A stretch of 64,000 nucleotides of DNA from Hyphomicrobiaceae bacterium (GCA_008933705.1 WBUN01000010.1:40810-104809), one strand, 5' to 3'. Shown: positions 45,457 to 55,511, numbered from the stretch's first letter. The notes: generated by a model not told the origin, from the letters alone. A program made the numbers and translations.

Positions 45457-46437
45457 TCAGTCACGGCCTATGGCAGCGGGAGATGCCGGCTCCGCACCCC
45501 GCGGCTTCGCCTCGCCTCTGCCCGTCGCCAGCTCCTCGAGCTTCTCGGGCGCGATGGTGTTGCGATGCAGCGCCGCGTCCTTCTTAGCGTCGAGGCCGAA
45601 GGCAACGGCCATCAACTGGCTGTAGAACACGACCGGGATATTGTAGTCGGTGCCGAACTTCTCGTTGATCTGTTCCTGGTACATCTCGACATTGGTCTGA
45701 CACAGCGGGCAAGGCGTCGAGATGACGTCAGCGCCGGCCTGCTTGGCCTCCTCCAGGATATTCTTGACGAGATGTAGCGTGCGATCGGGGCTCATGACCG
45801 CGACTGACCCGCCGCAGCACGCCGTCTTGTGCTGGAAAGGCACGGGCTCGGCACCAAGAGCCTCGGTGAAATCGTCTAGAAACGCGGGGTCGTCGTACGT
45901 GTCGTACTCTCCGCCCGCATCGGTGTTGGCAAAGGGACGGACGGTCTGGCAGCCGACATAGCCGGCCACCTTCAGGCCGGTCAGGGGCTTCGTGACGCGC
46001 TCTTTGACCTTGTCGACACCGACCTCGTTGACGATCACCTCGCACATGTGACGGACCCTCAAGTCCTCGTCATAGGAGAGGTCGCCCGCAGCCAAGGCGT
46101 CGTTGACCTTGCGGCGCAGGTTCACGTCCGCCTTGATCTTCTCGTTGCCGCCATGCGTGTTCAGATAGCAGGCGGCGCAGCCTGTGACGACATCCTGCCT
46201 GCCCTGGCGCTGCGCATGGGCAAGGTTCCGCCCGGTCAGTGCCACGTTCGGAAGCTGGCCGCCGCCGATATGGCCGACCGAAGCGCCGCAGCAATTCCAG
46301 TCTTCGAGCTCGTCGAGCTCGATGCCAAGCTCTGGCGCGATGGCACGCAGCGATTCGTCCAGATGCCTCGCACTGCCCTGGCTGGAACAGCCCGGATAGT
46401 ACGTAAACTTCTTCTTGTCAGTGGTGTTGTCTGTCAT
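45457..46437 (-). CDS. hdrB: HdrB-type subunit of the Qmo-like complex
   Basis: A 326-residue protein with two CCG domains (YYPGCSSQGSA, NCCGASVGH, GCAACYLN; then YVGCQTVRP, ACCGGSV, PCPLCQTNVE). It is the last gene of qmoA-qmoB-hdrC-hdrB. In organisms with QmoAB-HdrCB, soluble HdrCB replaces the membrane QmoC. The start MTDNTTDKKKF was taken because the upstream part of the long frame is the shadow of hdrC. It converges on the cytochrome gene. Confidence 0.88.
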   Translation of the reverse strand: MTDNTTDKKKFTYYPGCSSQGSARHLDESLRAIAPELGIELDELEDWNCCGASVGHIGGGQLPNVALTGRNLAHAQRQGRQDVVTGCAACYLNTHGGNEKIKADVNLRRKVNDALAAGDLSYDEDLRVRHMCEVIVNEVGVDKVKERVTKPLTGLKVAGYVGCQTVRPFANTDAGGEYDTYDDPAFLDDFTEALGAEPVPFQHKTACCGGSVAVMSPDRTLHLVKNILEEAKQAGADVISTPCPLCQTNVEMYQEQINEKFGTDYNIPVVFYSQLMAVAFGLDAKKDAALHRNTIAPEKLEELATGRGEAKPRGAEPASPAAIGRD

Positions 46438-46451
46438 TGGAGCGGCCTCCT

Positions 46452-47060
46452 TCAGTGCAGGCCTTCGCGTTTGGCTATCTCCTCGGCCTTGGCCAGGATC
46501 GCCTTCAGCTGCCTTCTGCCCTTTATGCGGTGCGGCAGGCCGATGTGCATTCGGCCCCTCTTCACGAAATTGAGGGCGATCTTCAAATTCGCCAGTCCAC
46601 GTTGGTAGCCTTCCTTGAGGCCGAACGAGAAGTAGTAGAGCGCGGTCACGAGCCTCTCGTCGGTCCTGCCGAAGGTCTTGGCCGACCACCAGAACGATCT
46701 GGCGAAGTTGACGTTCTCGTTGGTCTTTTGCGCATAGCCGAGCTCGGCCGACTTGGCGGCAAGATCCTGCAGTATGTACGTCACCGGGACGCTGCGCGGG
46801 CAGCGCACGACGCAGCGGTAGCACGACGTGCAGTTCCACTGCGTGCTGGAGGTCATGACCTCCTCCTTCATGCCCGCACGGATCATCATGAAGAGCTTGC
46901 GCGGTCCATAGTCCATCTGCACGCCGATGGGACAGGAGCCCGAGCACACGCCGCACTGCATGCACAGCGCAAGCTTGTCGCCGCCCTCGATGTTCTCGTA
47001 GACCCACTTTGCGAAATCCAGGTCGTACTTCGTGCTCGTGTCTGGAGGCGCCACGGTCAT
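46452..47060 (-). CDS. hdrC: HdrC-type subunit of the Qmo-like complex
   Basis: A 202-residue protein with two [4Fe-4S] motifs, CMQCGVCSGSCP and CTSCYRCVVRCP, in the first half. Unlike QmoC it has no membrane spans. It passes electrons between QmoA/QmoB and HdrB. Gaps to its neighbours are 3 and 14 bp. Confidence 0.88.
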   Translation of the reverse strand: MTVAPPDTSTKYDLDFAKWVYENIEGGDKLALCMQCGVCSGSCPIGVQMDYGPRKLFMMIRAGMKEEVMTSSTQWNCTSCYRCVVRCPRSVPVTYILQDLAAKSAELGYAQKTNENVNFARSFWWSAKTFGRTDERLVTALYYFSFGLKEGYQRGLANLKIALNFVKRGRMHIGLPHRIKGRRQLKAILAKAEEIAKREGLH

Positions 47061-47063
47061 GGC

Positions 47064-49343
47064 TCAGAAGCCCTTCATCGGATTTGGGTCCATCGCGCCG
47101 ATCAGCTCAGCGAACTTGTTGACAACCTCCGGCACACGGTGGCTGTCCGCAATGGACACCTCCTCCATCGTCACACGCTCCTTTTCGAGCATCAGGCTCT
47201 TGAGCGTCTCGCCGACCTTCGACATGCGCTCCTTGGCGATGCCTGATCCCTTGACGAAGTGGCACTGATAGTCGTCTCCCGACTTGCAGCCCATCAGCAT
47301 GATGCCGTCGTAGCCCTTCTGCAGCGCGGTCGATATCCACTGCATGGTCACGGACCCGAGGCAGCGCACGGGGATGATGCGCACGAAAGGCGACCACTGA
47401 TGCCGGTTGATGCCGGCCATGTCGATCGCCGGGTAGGCGTCGTTCTCGCAGGCAAGCACGAGGATGCGCGGCTTCTCCGAGAACTCGTCGGGGATCTCGT
47501 TGGCCTCGATCATCGCGTTGACCATCTGCGGATTGTAGTTGTCGAACGTGATGGTCTGCACCGGGCATGCGCCCATGCATGTGCCGCAGCGTCGGCATCG
47601 CGACGGGTTGATGACTGGCCGCCCCTGCTCGTCCTCGTCGATGGCGCCAAACGGGCATTCCACCGTGCAGCGCCGGCATTTGGTGCACTTGTCGTGGCCG
47701 ATCTTCGGAAACGAGAGGTCGCCGACGCGCGGATGCAGCGAGGAACCCATTTTCGAGCCCTCGATCGCCTGGATGGCCTTGAGCACGGCGCCCATGGCGT
47801 CTTCGGCGCTCTCCGCCATATCCATCGGCCTGCGTACAGGCCCCGCCGTGTAGATGCCGGAGCGGCGGGTCTCGTAGGGAAAGCAGATGTAGTGACTGTC
47901 CGAGAAGCCGTCGGCCAGGATGGGGATGTGCGGACCTTGCCGGTATTGCAGATTGAGGATGGGCCCGCCGGGAGGCACGCCTTTGTCGATATGCGGCCAG
48001 GCCTTGCCTTCACCCGACAGGTATCCGGCCACCTTGATGGGGGCGACCGGGTTGATGTCGTCCTTGAGCTGGGCCTCGCCCTTCTCGGGCTCGACTGCGG
48101 GGGCGTCGGGATTGGTCGAATTCGGCACCATGCCCGTCGCCAGGACGATCATGTCGAGCGGGCCGAGGGGCACATCCATGCCGAGCAGCTCGTCCTGATA
48201 GGTCACCGTCATCCGCCCGCCATCGACCTTGCCGGCCTTGCCCTTCATGAAGATGACGCCGGCCTTCTGCGCCTGGCGATAGAACTCCTCGGCCGTGCCG
48301 GGCGTGCGCAACTCTTCGTAGACGATGTAGGCGGAGGCCTTGGGACTACGGGTTACCACCTGCAGGGCCTGCTTGATGGAGACGCCGCAGCAAACGCTCG
48401 AGCAGTAGGGCAGGTGATCGGGGTCGCGGCTTCCCGCACACTGCACGAAGGCAATTCTCTCAACGGGCGCGCCGTTGGATTTGCGCGTCAGCGTGCCGGC
48501 CTTGAGCATCGCCTCGAGCTCGATGCCGGTCACGACGTCCGGCGAGCTGCCATGGCCGAGATGCCCGAGCTTGCTCGCGTCGTAGGGCCGCCAGCCCGTT
48601 GCCACGACGATGGCGCCAACCCTTTCGGTCGTCTCCTGTCCGCCCTGCGACAGCGTTACGGCGAACGCGCCTGGCTGACCCGCTGTCCTCGTGATCAGCG
48701 TGTTGGTCTTGACGGTGATCTGCTTGTCCGCCTGCACTGCCGTGACGAGCTTGCCTACGTCATTGGGCTGAACGTCCCGGTATGGCGGCCGATGCGGCAT
48801 GCGGGCGGACCATTTCGCCGCCCATCCGCCGAGCCTGTCGGTCTTCTCGACCAGCAGCACCGGGTATCCGGCCTTCGCCGCCTCGCGGGCGGCCGTAAGC
48901 CCCGTGATGCCGCCGCCGACGACCATGACGGTACGCGAGAACTCCTGCACGACCGACGGCGCAGGCGTCTCGGTCCGGCTGAGCTGCGTCACGCCCATGC
49001 GGATCTGATCGGCCGCGAGCATCTGCGTGTCCTCAGCCTTGGCCGGCTGCGACCACGCCACCTGCTCGCGCAGGCCGGCCCGCACAACTGGTGCGGCACC
49101 GAACTGAAACTTGTCGGTCATGACGCGATGCGAGCAGGCCGCAATCACCATGCGGTTGACGCTGCCCGACTCCACGTCGTTCCTGATCGTTGCAAGGCCA
49201 TCGTCCGAGCAGAGCGCCGCGTGCTGCAGGCAGCGGCCGATCTTGAATTCGGACTTGGCAACGGTTTCGAGCGCGTCGACGTCGACAGCCTCGCCGATGC
49301 CGCACCCTTTGCAGAGGTAGACTGCGGGTTTCTTCTCCGACAC
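47064..49343 (-). CDS. qmoB: QmoB-like (HdrA/MvhD fusion) flavoprotein
   Basis: A 759-residue flavo-iron-sulfur protein. N-terminal YLCKGCGIGEAV; FAD motif VMVVGGGITGLTAAREAA; CAGSRDPDHLPYCSSVCC; two [4Fe-4S] motifs (CTKCRRCTVECP, CRRCGTCMGACP); C-terminal MvhD-like domain (LVLACENDAYPA, VRCLGSV, MLMGCKSGDDYQC). It links AMP-dependent sulfite oxidation to electron carriers. A GTG start at 49343 is chosen because GGGAG is 8 nt upstream; a TTG 15 nt further up is the alternative. Confidence 0.9.
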   Translation of the reverse strand: MSEKKPAVYLCKGCGIGEAVDVDALETVAKSEFKIGRCLQHAALCSDDGLATIRNDVESGSVNRMVIAACSHRVMTDKFQFGAAPVVRAGLREQVAWSQPAKAEDTQMLAADQIRMGVTQLSRTETPAPSVVQEFSRTVMVVGGGITGLTAAREAAKAGYPVLLVEKTDRLGGWAAKWSARMPHRPPYRDVQPNDVGKLVTAVQADKQITVKTNTLITRTAGQPGAFAVTLSQGGQETTERVGAIVVATGWRPYDASKLGHLGHGSSPDVVTGIELEAMLKAGTLTRKSNGAPVERIAFVQCAGSRDPDHLPYCSSVCCGVSIKQALQVVTRSPKASAYIVYEELRTPGTAEEFYRQAQKAGVIFMKGKAGKVDGGRMTVTYQDELLGMDVPLGPLDMIVLATGMVPNSTNPDAPAVEPEKGEAQLKDDINPVAPIKVAGYLSGEGKAWPHIDKGVPPGGPILNLQYRQGPHIPILADGFSDSHYICFPYETRRSGIYTAGPVRRPMDMAESAEDAMGAVLKAIQAIEGSKMGSSLHPRVGDLSFPKIGHDKCTKCRRCTVECPFGAIDEDEQGRPVINPSRCRRCGTCMGACPVQTITFDNYNPQMVNAMIEANEIPDEFSEKPRILVLACENDAYPAIDMAGINRHQWSPFVRIIPVRCLGSVTMQWISTALQKGYDGIMLMGCKSGDDYQCHFVKGSGIAKERMSKVGETLKSLMLEKERVTMEEVSIADSHRVPEVVNKFAELIGAMDPNPMKGF

Positions 49344-49409
49344 TTTGCGCGCTCCCAAGGGGTCAAGACTGTTTTTCGCTTGCGGCTGCCGCCGGGCGGC
49401 GCCCCGTCT

Positions 49410-50699
49410 CTACATGCCGCTCCTGACGGCCTGCACGGCTTTCAGCGCCGCCGCGGTCGCCGACTGCACGGACATCGACACGTCGAGGGGACCGGAGGCG
49501 ACGCCGGCAGAGAAGATGCCGTCATCGCCATCCTGCTCGTTCGCCACCAGGAATCCGTAGTCGTCGGCCGCGAGGCTGACTGCCGGCCTGTACCCCTCGA
49601 CGGCCGACGGCTCCATGCCGGTTGCCAGCACCACGAGATCGTAAGGCTCGGCGTAGATCTGCCGATCGATGGTGCGCTCGCCGAAGAGCACGGGACGACC
49701 GTCATCGCCCACACGGATGTGGGCGGGCTTCGACTTTATGAACCTCACCTGCGGATCTGAGCGCACCTTGTTGTAAAAGGCTTCCAGCTTATCGTGGGCG
49801 CGGATGTCGATGTAGTAGATGTGCACCTCTGCATCGGCATACTGCTCGCGAACATAGGCGGCGTGCTTGAGCGAGCCGAGGCAGCAGATGCGCGAGCAGT
49901 ACGGCAGATGATTGTTGTCACGGCTGCCCGCGCATTGGATGAGCGCAACTCTCTTGGCGGGCTCGCCATTCGACGGCCGAAGAATCTTACCCTGGGTAGG
50001 CCCGTCATGGGCCGCAAGCCGCTCCATCTCGACGTTGTTGATGATGTCGGCCGAATGGCCATAGCTGTACACGTCGAGCTTGTTGGGATCGTACGGTCGC
50101 CAGCCCGTCGCCCAGATGATGGCGCCGACCGACAGCTCGAACGTGGTCTCCTTCTCGTCCGGGTCGACCGCTCCGTAGGCACAGGCCGCTTTCAGTTTGG
50201 CGCCTTCGCCCGCCCGCATGGCTGCGGGATCGATCACGTAGCGCATGGGCATGGCGTGCTCATGCGGCAGATAGGCGGCGCTCACCTTGTCGAGGCCATA
50301 GTTGTAGGGATTGGGCACGCGGATCGCCGTCGCCTTGGCGCACTCGCCACAGGCCGTGCACTTGTCGTTGACATAACGGGGATGGCGTCTGATGGTGACG
50401 GTGAACGCGCCTTTGCGGCCTGCCACCGCCGTCGGCTCGCACATCGTCATCACCTTCAGGCGCGGGTTCTTCTTGATGCGCTGATAGTTGATCTCGAGGC
50501 CGCAGGTTGGATGGCAAAGCTTGGGGAAGTACCGGGCCAACCGCGTCACCCGGCCCCCGAGGCTGGGCCCTTGCTCCAGAAGGACGACCTCATGGCCGGT
50601 CTCCGCAGCCTCCAGCGCCGCGGTGATGCCGGCGATCCCGCCTCCGACGACGAGAATGGTCTGGCTCTTCGGTCCTGCCTTGGGTCCGTCGAGCGTCAT
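49410..50699 (-). CDS. qmoA: QmoA-like flavoprotein
   Basis: A 429-residue HdrA-related flavoprotein. FAD motif ILVVGGGIAGITAALEAAE, then PKLCHPTCGLEIN, CTACGECAKAT (an incomplete ferredoxin motif), and CAGSRDNNHLPYCSRICC. It is the usual partner of AprBA, accepting its electrons. RBS GGAGGAAAG precedes the ATG. It diverges from sat with an operator between them. Confidence 0.92.
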   Translation of the reverse strand: MTLDGPKAGPKSQTILVVGGGIAGITAALEAAETGHEVVLLEQGPSLGGRVTRLARYFPKLCHPTCGLEINYQRIKKNPRLKVMTMCEPTAVAGRKGAFTVTIRRHPRYVNDKCTACGECAKATAIRVPNPYNYGLDKVSAAYLPHEHAMPMRYVIDPAAMRAGEGAKLKAACAYGAVDPDEKETTFELSVGAIIWATGWRPYDPNKLDVYSYGHSADIINNVEMERLAAHDGPTQGKILRPSNGEPAKRVALIQCAGSRDNNHLPYCSRICCLGSLKHAAYVREQYADAEVHIYYIDIRAHDKLEAFYNKVRSDPQVRFIKSKPAHIRVGDDGRPVLFGERTIDRQIYAEPYDLVVLATGMEPSAVEGYRPAVSLAADDYGFLVANEQDGDDGIFSAGVASGPLDVSMSVQSATAAALKAVQAVRSGM

Positions 50700-50770
50700 G
50701 TCTTTCCTCCCCTGCCGCAATCCCGACCGCCATACTCGGCATGTCGGTTCTATCATGCGTCAATTCTTAT

Positions 50771-50786
50771 ATTCGACTTTTTGAAT
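50771..50786. promoter_or_regulatory. ATTC-N8-GAAT operator (site 6), qmoA/sat divergent promoter
   Basis: ATTC-GACTTTTT-GAAT, extended ATATTC...GAATAA (50769-50788). It lies in the 178 bp gap between qmoA and sat, where one site could serve both transcription units. Confidence 0.75.
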
Positions 50787-50877
50787 AAGATACCGCCTAA
50801 TCGTGGCAGGCAAGCCCTTCGATCGACGCTTCTTGCCGCAACGCGCCGAACGCGCATCCCAAGGGAGGGAACCGACC

Positions 50878-52056
50878 ATGTCCAGTCTGATTGCGCCGCA
50901 CGGTGGCGGATCCTTGAAGCCGCTGCTCCTTCCAGCGCCAGAGCGCGCAGAGGCGCGCAGGCGCGCCGAAAGACTGAAGAAGGTTCCGCTTACGTCCCGT
51001 GAGGTCTCGGACATCTTCATGCTCGGCATGGGCGCCTACACGCCCTTGGAAGGCTTCATGGGCCACGACGACTGGCGCGGCTCGGTCACCGACATGAAAC
51101 TCTCGAACGGCGTCTTCTGGCCCATTCCGATCACACTCTCATTGGCCAAGGGCATCGCCGACAGCCTGGGCGTGGGCGAGGAGGTCGCGCTCGCCGACGG
51201 CGAGACCGGCGAGATCCTTGGCCTGCTGATGGTACGCGAGAAATACGCGATCGACCGAAACCTCGAATGCAAGAGTGTATTTCGCACGACCGATCCGAAG
51301 CATCCCGGCGTGGAGAAGGTGATGCAGCAGGGCGAGGTCAATGTGGGCGGCCCTGTGATTGCGCTTTCAGAGGGCGAGTATCCTGTCAAGTACAAGGGCC
51401 TCTATCTACGACCCGAGGAGTCGCGCGCCGAGTTCGCGAAGCGGGGATGGAACCAGGTGGCCGCCTTCCAGACGCGCAACCCCATGCACCGCAGCCATGA
51501 GCATCTCGCCAAGATCGCAGCCGAGGTGACGGACGGCGTCTTCATCCACCAGGTGCTCGGCAAGCTCAAGGCGGGCGATATTCCTGCCGAGGTCAGGACG
51601 CGCGCCATACAGGCCATGATCGACAACTACTTCAAGCCCAACATCGCCATCCAGGCCGGCTATCCGATCGAGATGCGCTACGCGGGTCCACGCGAAGCGC
51701 TCATTCACGCGCTCATCCGCCAGAACTTCGGCTGCTCGCACCTGGTCGTCGGGCGCGATCATGCGGGGGTGGGCAGCTATTACGGTCCGCTCGACGCGCA
51801 GCACATTTTCGACGAGCTCTGGGACGGCGCGCTGCTGTGCAAGCCGCTCAAGATCGACGTGACGTTCTATTGCTACCGCTGCGGCGGCATGGCCACGGGC
51901 AAGACCTGCCCGCACGATCCCAAGCACCACCTTTCGGTGTCGGGCACGCGCCAGCGCGAGATGCTCTCGAAGGGCGAGGACGTGCCAATCGAGTTCAGCA
52001 GGCCGGAAGTCATCGCCATTCTGAGAGAGTACTACCGGAGCCTTGGCACCGCGTGA
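50878..52056 (+). CDS. sat: ATP sulfurylase
   Basis: A 392-residue dissimilatory-type ATP sulfurylase. Motifs: [27 protein letters not shown], and [16 protein letters not shown], which likely binds zinc. In this setting it runs toward ATP and sulfate from adenylyl sulfate and pyrophosphate. The ATG at 50878 has GGGAGG 9-10 nt upstream; the frame opens further up but without a ribosome binding site. Confidence 0.96.
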   Translation: MSSLIAPHGGGSLKPLLLPAPERAEARRRAERLKKVPLTSREVSDIFMLGMGAYTPLEGFMGHDDWRGSVTDMKLSNGVFWPIPITLSLAKGIADSLGVGEEVALADGETGEILGLLMVREKYAIDRNLECKSVFRTTDPKHPGVEKVMQQGEVNVGGPVIALSEGEYPVKYKGLYLRPEESRAEFAKRGWNQVAAFQTRNPMHRSHEHLAKIAAEVTDGVFIHQVLGKLKAGDIPAEVRTRAIQAMIDNYFKPNIAIQAGYPIEMRYAGPREALIHALIRQNFGCSHLVVGRDHAGVGSYYGPLDAQHIFDELWDGALLCKPLKIDVTFYCYRCGGMATGKTCPHDPKHHLSVSGTRQREMLSKGEDVPIEFSRPEVIAILREYYRSLGTA

Positions 52057-52149
52057 GCGCATGACGGAGTGCCGGCAGCCTGCCCGCGGGACCGATCTCG
52101 GCCCCGTGCGTGGCGACGGCCGGCGCCATGAAGCGTAAGATGTGCCGCC

Positions 52150-52659
52150 ATGAAGGCCTATCGCTACTACGTCCGCTCGCCGGACGGGCGCGCCATATTC
52201 GGCTTCGATCGACTCGAGGCGGCCGTGGGAGTTGCGCTCGAGTACGGCGCTGGCGCCGCTCTGGTGGACACCATGGCACAGGCCTACCACCCGATGGTGC
52301 AGGAGATGCGGCCCAGGGCCGATGGGAGCAAGGAGCTTTTCTACCTCCCTATCGGCGGCTGGGATACCGGCCGCTTCGGCGCCGACCGCGACATGATCGA
52401 AGGCATCAAGAAGGGTCACCCTGCGATCGTCCACGCCTTCCTCGCCAAGGGGGCCTCGGCCAATGCGGTGGACACCAAGGGCGGACCAGCCCTGCACTGG
52501 GCGGCGGCCCGCGGCAACGCAGAGGTGGTCAAACTGCTCCTCGCGCACGGCGCCGACATCAACGCGCGTGACGGCAAAGGGCAAACGGCGCTCGACGTTG
52601 CGGTTGCGAAGAACAAGACCGCGATCCGGGATCTCTTGAAGGCCGCTGGAGCGGGCTAG
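52150..52659 (+). CDS. Ankyrin-repeat protein
   Basis: A 169-residue protein. Residues ~1-75 are of unknown fold (start MKAYRYYVRSPDGRAIFGFD). Residues ~80-165 hold about three ankyrin repeats (GGPALHWAAARGNAEVVKLL, GADINARDGKGQTALDVA). It is wedged between sat and aprB in the same direction and could be a scaffold or assembly helper for Apr; function unknown. No signal peptide. Confidence 0.7.
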   Translation: MKAYRYYVRSPDGRAIFGFDRLEAAVGVALEYGAGAALVDTMAQAYHPMVQEMRPRADGSKELFYLPIGGWDTGRFGADRDMIEGIKKGHPAIVHAFLAKGASANAVDTKGGPALHWAAARGNAEVVKLLLAHGADINARDGKGQTALDVAVAKNKTAIRDLLKAAGAG

Positions 52660-52981
52660 GCGTCAAGGCGGTCCCGCTTTGCAGGGGTCATGGGGGCTGA
52701 TGTGGGGGGCCGAGCGCCGCCGGCGAGCCCCTCGAATTCGACGAAAGGCGCATACGGGTCGCCCTAGGGGCGCAGCGCCGGAGGCCGCCGACAGCCGCAT
52801 TCCGCACCACTCAGTTGTTCGGCCGCGCAATATTGTGCGGCCGCCTTCCCTGCGTCACGGTGTGTCTCCGCGACAAATGTGCTGGACATGCGAGCATTCA
52901 TGCCTTTTGATATTTGAATTGCTATTGCCGACCTTGACCGTGCGGTGCACAAAGATCAATGGCAGCTCTGGGAGGATTGGA
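52660..52981. other. Intergenic region before aprB
   Basis: About 320 bp. GC-rich and featureless to ~52880, then AT-rich with a partial sulfur operator (52896-52911). This indicates a separate aprBA promoter. No gene seen. Confidence 0.5.
52896..52911. promoter_or_regulatory. Degenerate ATTC-N8-TGAT operator (site 7), upstream of aprBA
   Basis: ATTC-ATGCCTTT-TGAT matches one half-site fully and the other in part. It is 71 bp before aprB. Weaker than other sites, but in the expected place. Confidence 0.4.
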
Positions 52982-53410
52982 ATGCCAACTTTCGTACACA
53001 CAGAGAAATGCGACGGTTGCAAGGGCGGCGAGGTCACCGCCTGCATGTACATATGCCCCCATGACCTCATGAAGCTCGACGTGACGCGCATGAAGGCGTT
53101 CAACCAAGAGCCCGAGCAGTGCTGGGAGTGCCAGTGCTGCGTCAAGGCCTGTCCCCAACAGGCCATCGAGGTGCGCTCCTTCCAGGACTGGGTGCCGATG
53201 GGTGGTGCAGCCATCCCGCTCCGCACCGACAGCGCCATCATGTGGACCATCAAGTTCCGCGACGGCGAGGTGAAGCGCTTCAAGTTTCCGGTGCGGACAA
53301 CGCCGGTCGGGTCGATTAACCCTTACGGCAACAAGCCCCAGATCGGCGATCTCAAGGATCAGCGGCTGTTTACGGAAGCCGGCAAAGAGCTGCCCAAGCC
53401 TGCCGCCTGA
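52982..53410 (+). CDS. aprB: Adenylylsulfate reductase beta subunit
   Basis: A 142-residue iron-sulfur protein with two [4Fe-4S] sets (CDGCKGGEVTACMYICPHD and CWECQCCVKACP), then the AprB C-terminal tail that wraps AprA (VPMGGAAIPLRTDS). It takes electrons from AprA and passes them to Qmo. RBS GGGAGG is about 7 nt before the ATG; the upstream open frame is non-coding. Confidence 0.96.
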   Translation: MPTFVHTEKCDGCKGGEVTACMYICPHDLMKLDVTRMKAFNQEPEQCWECQCCVKACPQQAIEVRSFQDWVPMGGAAIPLRTDSAIMWTIKFRDGEVKRFKFPVRTTPVGSINPYGNKPQIGDLKDQRLFTEAGKELPKPAA

Positions 53411-53486
53411 GCCAATCCTTCCTACGCAACCCTGCGCACCAAGCGCCGACCGACCACGTCAATTCTGGATACGCTGAGACAACGCC

Positions 53487-55406
53487 ATGAGTGAAGCGAG
53501 CTTTGGCAACCCCGAAATCGTCGAATACGAGACTGACATTCTGATCGTCGGCGGCGGCATGGCCGCCTGCGGTGCGGCGTTTGAGGCCAAGCGATGGGGC
53601 GGCGATGACGTCAAGGTCACGCTGGTGGACAAGGCGGCCATGGACCGCTCCGGCGCCGTGGCGCAGGGCCTCTCCGCCATCAACACCTACCTCGGCGAGA
53701 ACACGCCTGAGGACTACTGCCGCTACGTTTCCGCCGACCTCATGGGCATCACGCGCGACGACCTCGTCTACGACGTCGGCCGCCATGTGGACGACACCGT
53801 CTATCTGTTCGAAGAGTGGGGCCTGCCGGTCTGGAAGGACAAGGGATCGGAAGGCGTGGCGCTCAAGGACGGCGGCAAGCCCGTGCGCTCCGGCCGCTGG
53901 CAGATCATGATCAACGGCGAGGGCTACAAGACCATCGTCGCCGAGGCAGCCAAGAAGGCGCTCGGCATGGAGAACATCTTCGAGCGCGTTTTCATCGTCA
54001 AGCTCCTCCTGGATGCCAACAACCCTGGTCAGATCGCGGGCGCCGTCGGCTTCTCTGTCAGGGAGCACAAGATTTACGTCTTCAAGTGTAAGACGATGAT
54101 GGTCGCGTGCGGCGGCGCGGTGAACGTGTTCCGTCCGCGGTCGACAGGCGAAGGAATGGGCCGCGTCTGGTATCCGGTCTGGAATGCCGGCTCGACGTAT
54201 GCCATGGCCGCAGAGGTCGGCGCCGAGCTGACCATGATGGAGAACCGGTTTGTGCCGACCCGGTTCAAGGACGGCTACGGCCCGGTCGGCGCATGGTTCC
54301 TGCTGTTCAAATCGAAAGCCATCAACGGCTTCGGCGAGGACTACGTGACCAAGAACAAGGACCTGCTCGCCGAATATGCGCCGTACGACAAGGCGTACGT
54401 GGTGCCGACCTGCCTGCGCAACGCCGCCATGCTGAAGGAGATGAAGGAAGGCCGTGGGCCCATCATGATGGACACGCCCACCGCCATGAAGGCGCTGGCC
54501 GAGAAGATGACGCCGAAGGAGGTTAAGCACCTCGAGGCCGAGGCATGGGAGGACTTCCTCGACATGTGCATCGGCCAGGCGGGCGTGTGGGCGGGCTTGA
54601 ACATCCGTCCCGAGCAGAGCATGTCCGAGCTGATGCCGACCGAGCCCTACCTGCTCGGCAGCCATTCAGGCTGCTGCGGCATCTGGGTGTCGGGCCCCGA
54701 GGACTTTGCGCCCAAGGAGTGGCAGTGGGGCTACAATCGAATGACAACGGTCAAGGGGCTATTCACGGCGGGCGACGGGGTCGGCGCCTCCGGCCACAAG
54801 TTCTCCTCGGGCAGCCACACCGAGGGGCGCATCGCCGGCAAGAACATGGTCCGCTACTGCCGCGATCACAAGGACTTCAAGCCGGCCCTGAAGGGAGACC
54901 TGAAGCAGATCGCCGAGGAGATATACAGGCCCGTCAGGACCTACCTCGCGCACAAGGACAAGACGACGGCGGAGGACATCAATCCCAACTACATCACGCC
55001 GCGCATGTTCCAGATGCGCCTGCAGAAGATCATGGACGAGTACGTGGCAGGCGTTGCGACGTACTACCAGACGAATGCAAAGCTGCTTGAGATGGGCTTG
55101 CATTATCTGACCATGCTCAAGGAGGATTCGGTTCACCTGCGTGCAAAGGATCTGCACGAGCTTTTGCGCGCCTGGGAGAACTATCATCGCCTCTGGACGG
55201 CAGAGGCCCACCTGCGCCACATCCAGTTCCGCGAGGAGACGCGTTATCCTGGCTTCTACTGGCGCGCCGACTACCCGAAGCTGGACGAGGCCAACTGGAA
55301 GGTCTTCGTCAACTCGACATACAGCCCCGAGACCAAGCAATGGACCATGAAGAAGGTCCCGCACAAGGATCTCGTGCCGAAGACCTTCGGTGCGGCAAAG
55401 CACTGA
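53487..55406 (+). CDS. aprA: Adenylylsulfate reductase alpha subunit
   Basis: A 639-residue FAD enzyme that oxidises sulfite plus AMP to adenylyl sulfate in sulfur oxidisers. FAD motif DILIVGGGMAACGAAFEAKR, DRSGAVAQGLSAINTYLG, and HSGCCGIWVSGPEDFAP match AprA. It is 76 bp after aprB. It pairs with Sat and Qmo genes nearby. Confidence 0.97.
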   Translation: MSEASFGNPEIVEYETDILIVGGGMAACGAAFEAKRWGGDDVKVTLVDKAAMDRSGAVAQGLSAINTYLGENTPEDYCRYVSADLMGITRDDLVYDVGRHVDDTVYLFEEWGLPVWKDKGSEGVALKDGGKPVRSGRWQIMINGEGYKTIVAEAAKKALGMENIFERVFIVKLLLDANNPGQIAGAVGFSVREHKIYVFKCKTMMVACGGAVNVFRPRSTGEGMGRVWYPVWNAGSTYAMAAEVGAELTMMENRFVPTRFKDGYGPVGAWFLLFKSKAINGFGEDYVTKNKDLLAEYAPYDKAYVVPTCLRNAAMLKEMKEGRGPIMMDTPTAMKALAEKMTPKEVKHLEAEAWEDFLDMCIGQAGVWAGLNIRPEQSMSELMPTEPYLLGSHSGCCGIWVSGPEDFAPKEWQWGYNRMTTVKGLFTAGDGVGASGHKFSSGSHTEGRIAGKNMVRYCRDHKDFKPALKGDLKQIAEEIYRPVRTYLAHKDKTTAEDINPNYITPRMFQMRLQKIMDEYVAGVATYYQTNAKLLEMGLHYLTMLKEDSVHLRAKDLHELLRAWENYHRLWTAEAHLRHIQFREETRYPGFYWRADYPKLDEANWKVFVNSTYSPETKQWTMKKVPHKDLVPKTFGAAKH

Positions 55407-55511
55407 CGTGACCTTGGGTGTTGCGACTGGGGGGGCGCCGGGACAGTCGGCGCCTTCCGTCGTTCCGGGGTATAGTTGCGCTCGCACCCGTCGAAAGGAA
55501 TGCATGGTCCC

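Noticed and set aside
47259..49760. An 833-codon plus-strand frame, the longest in the window
   Set aside because: Antisense to qmoB and qmoA, Arg/His-rich with no motif; the minus-strand proteins are clearly real.
55434..55454. Hairpin after aprA (GGCGCC arms)
   Set aside because: Only a 6 bp stem with a 9-nt loop and no T-tract; too weak to call a terminator.
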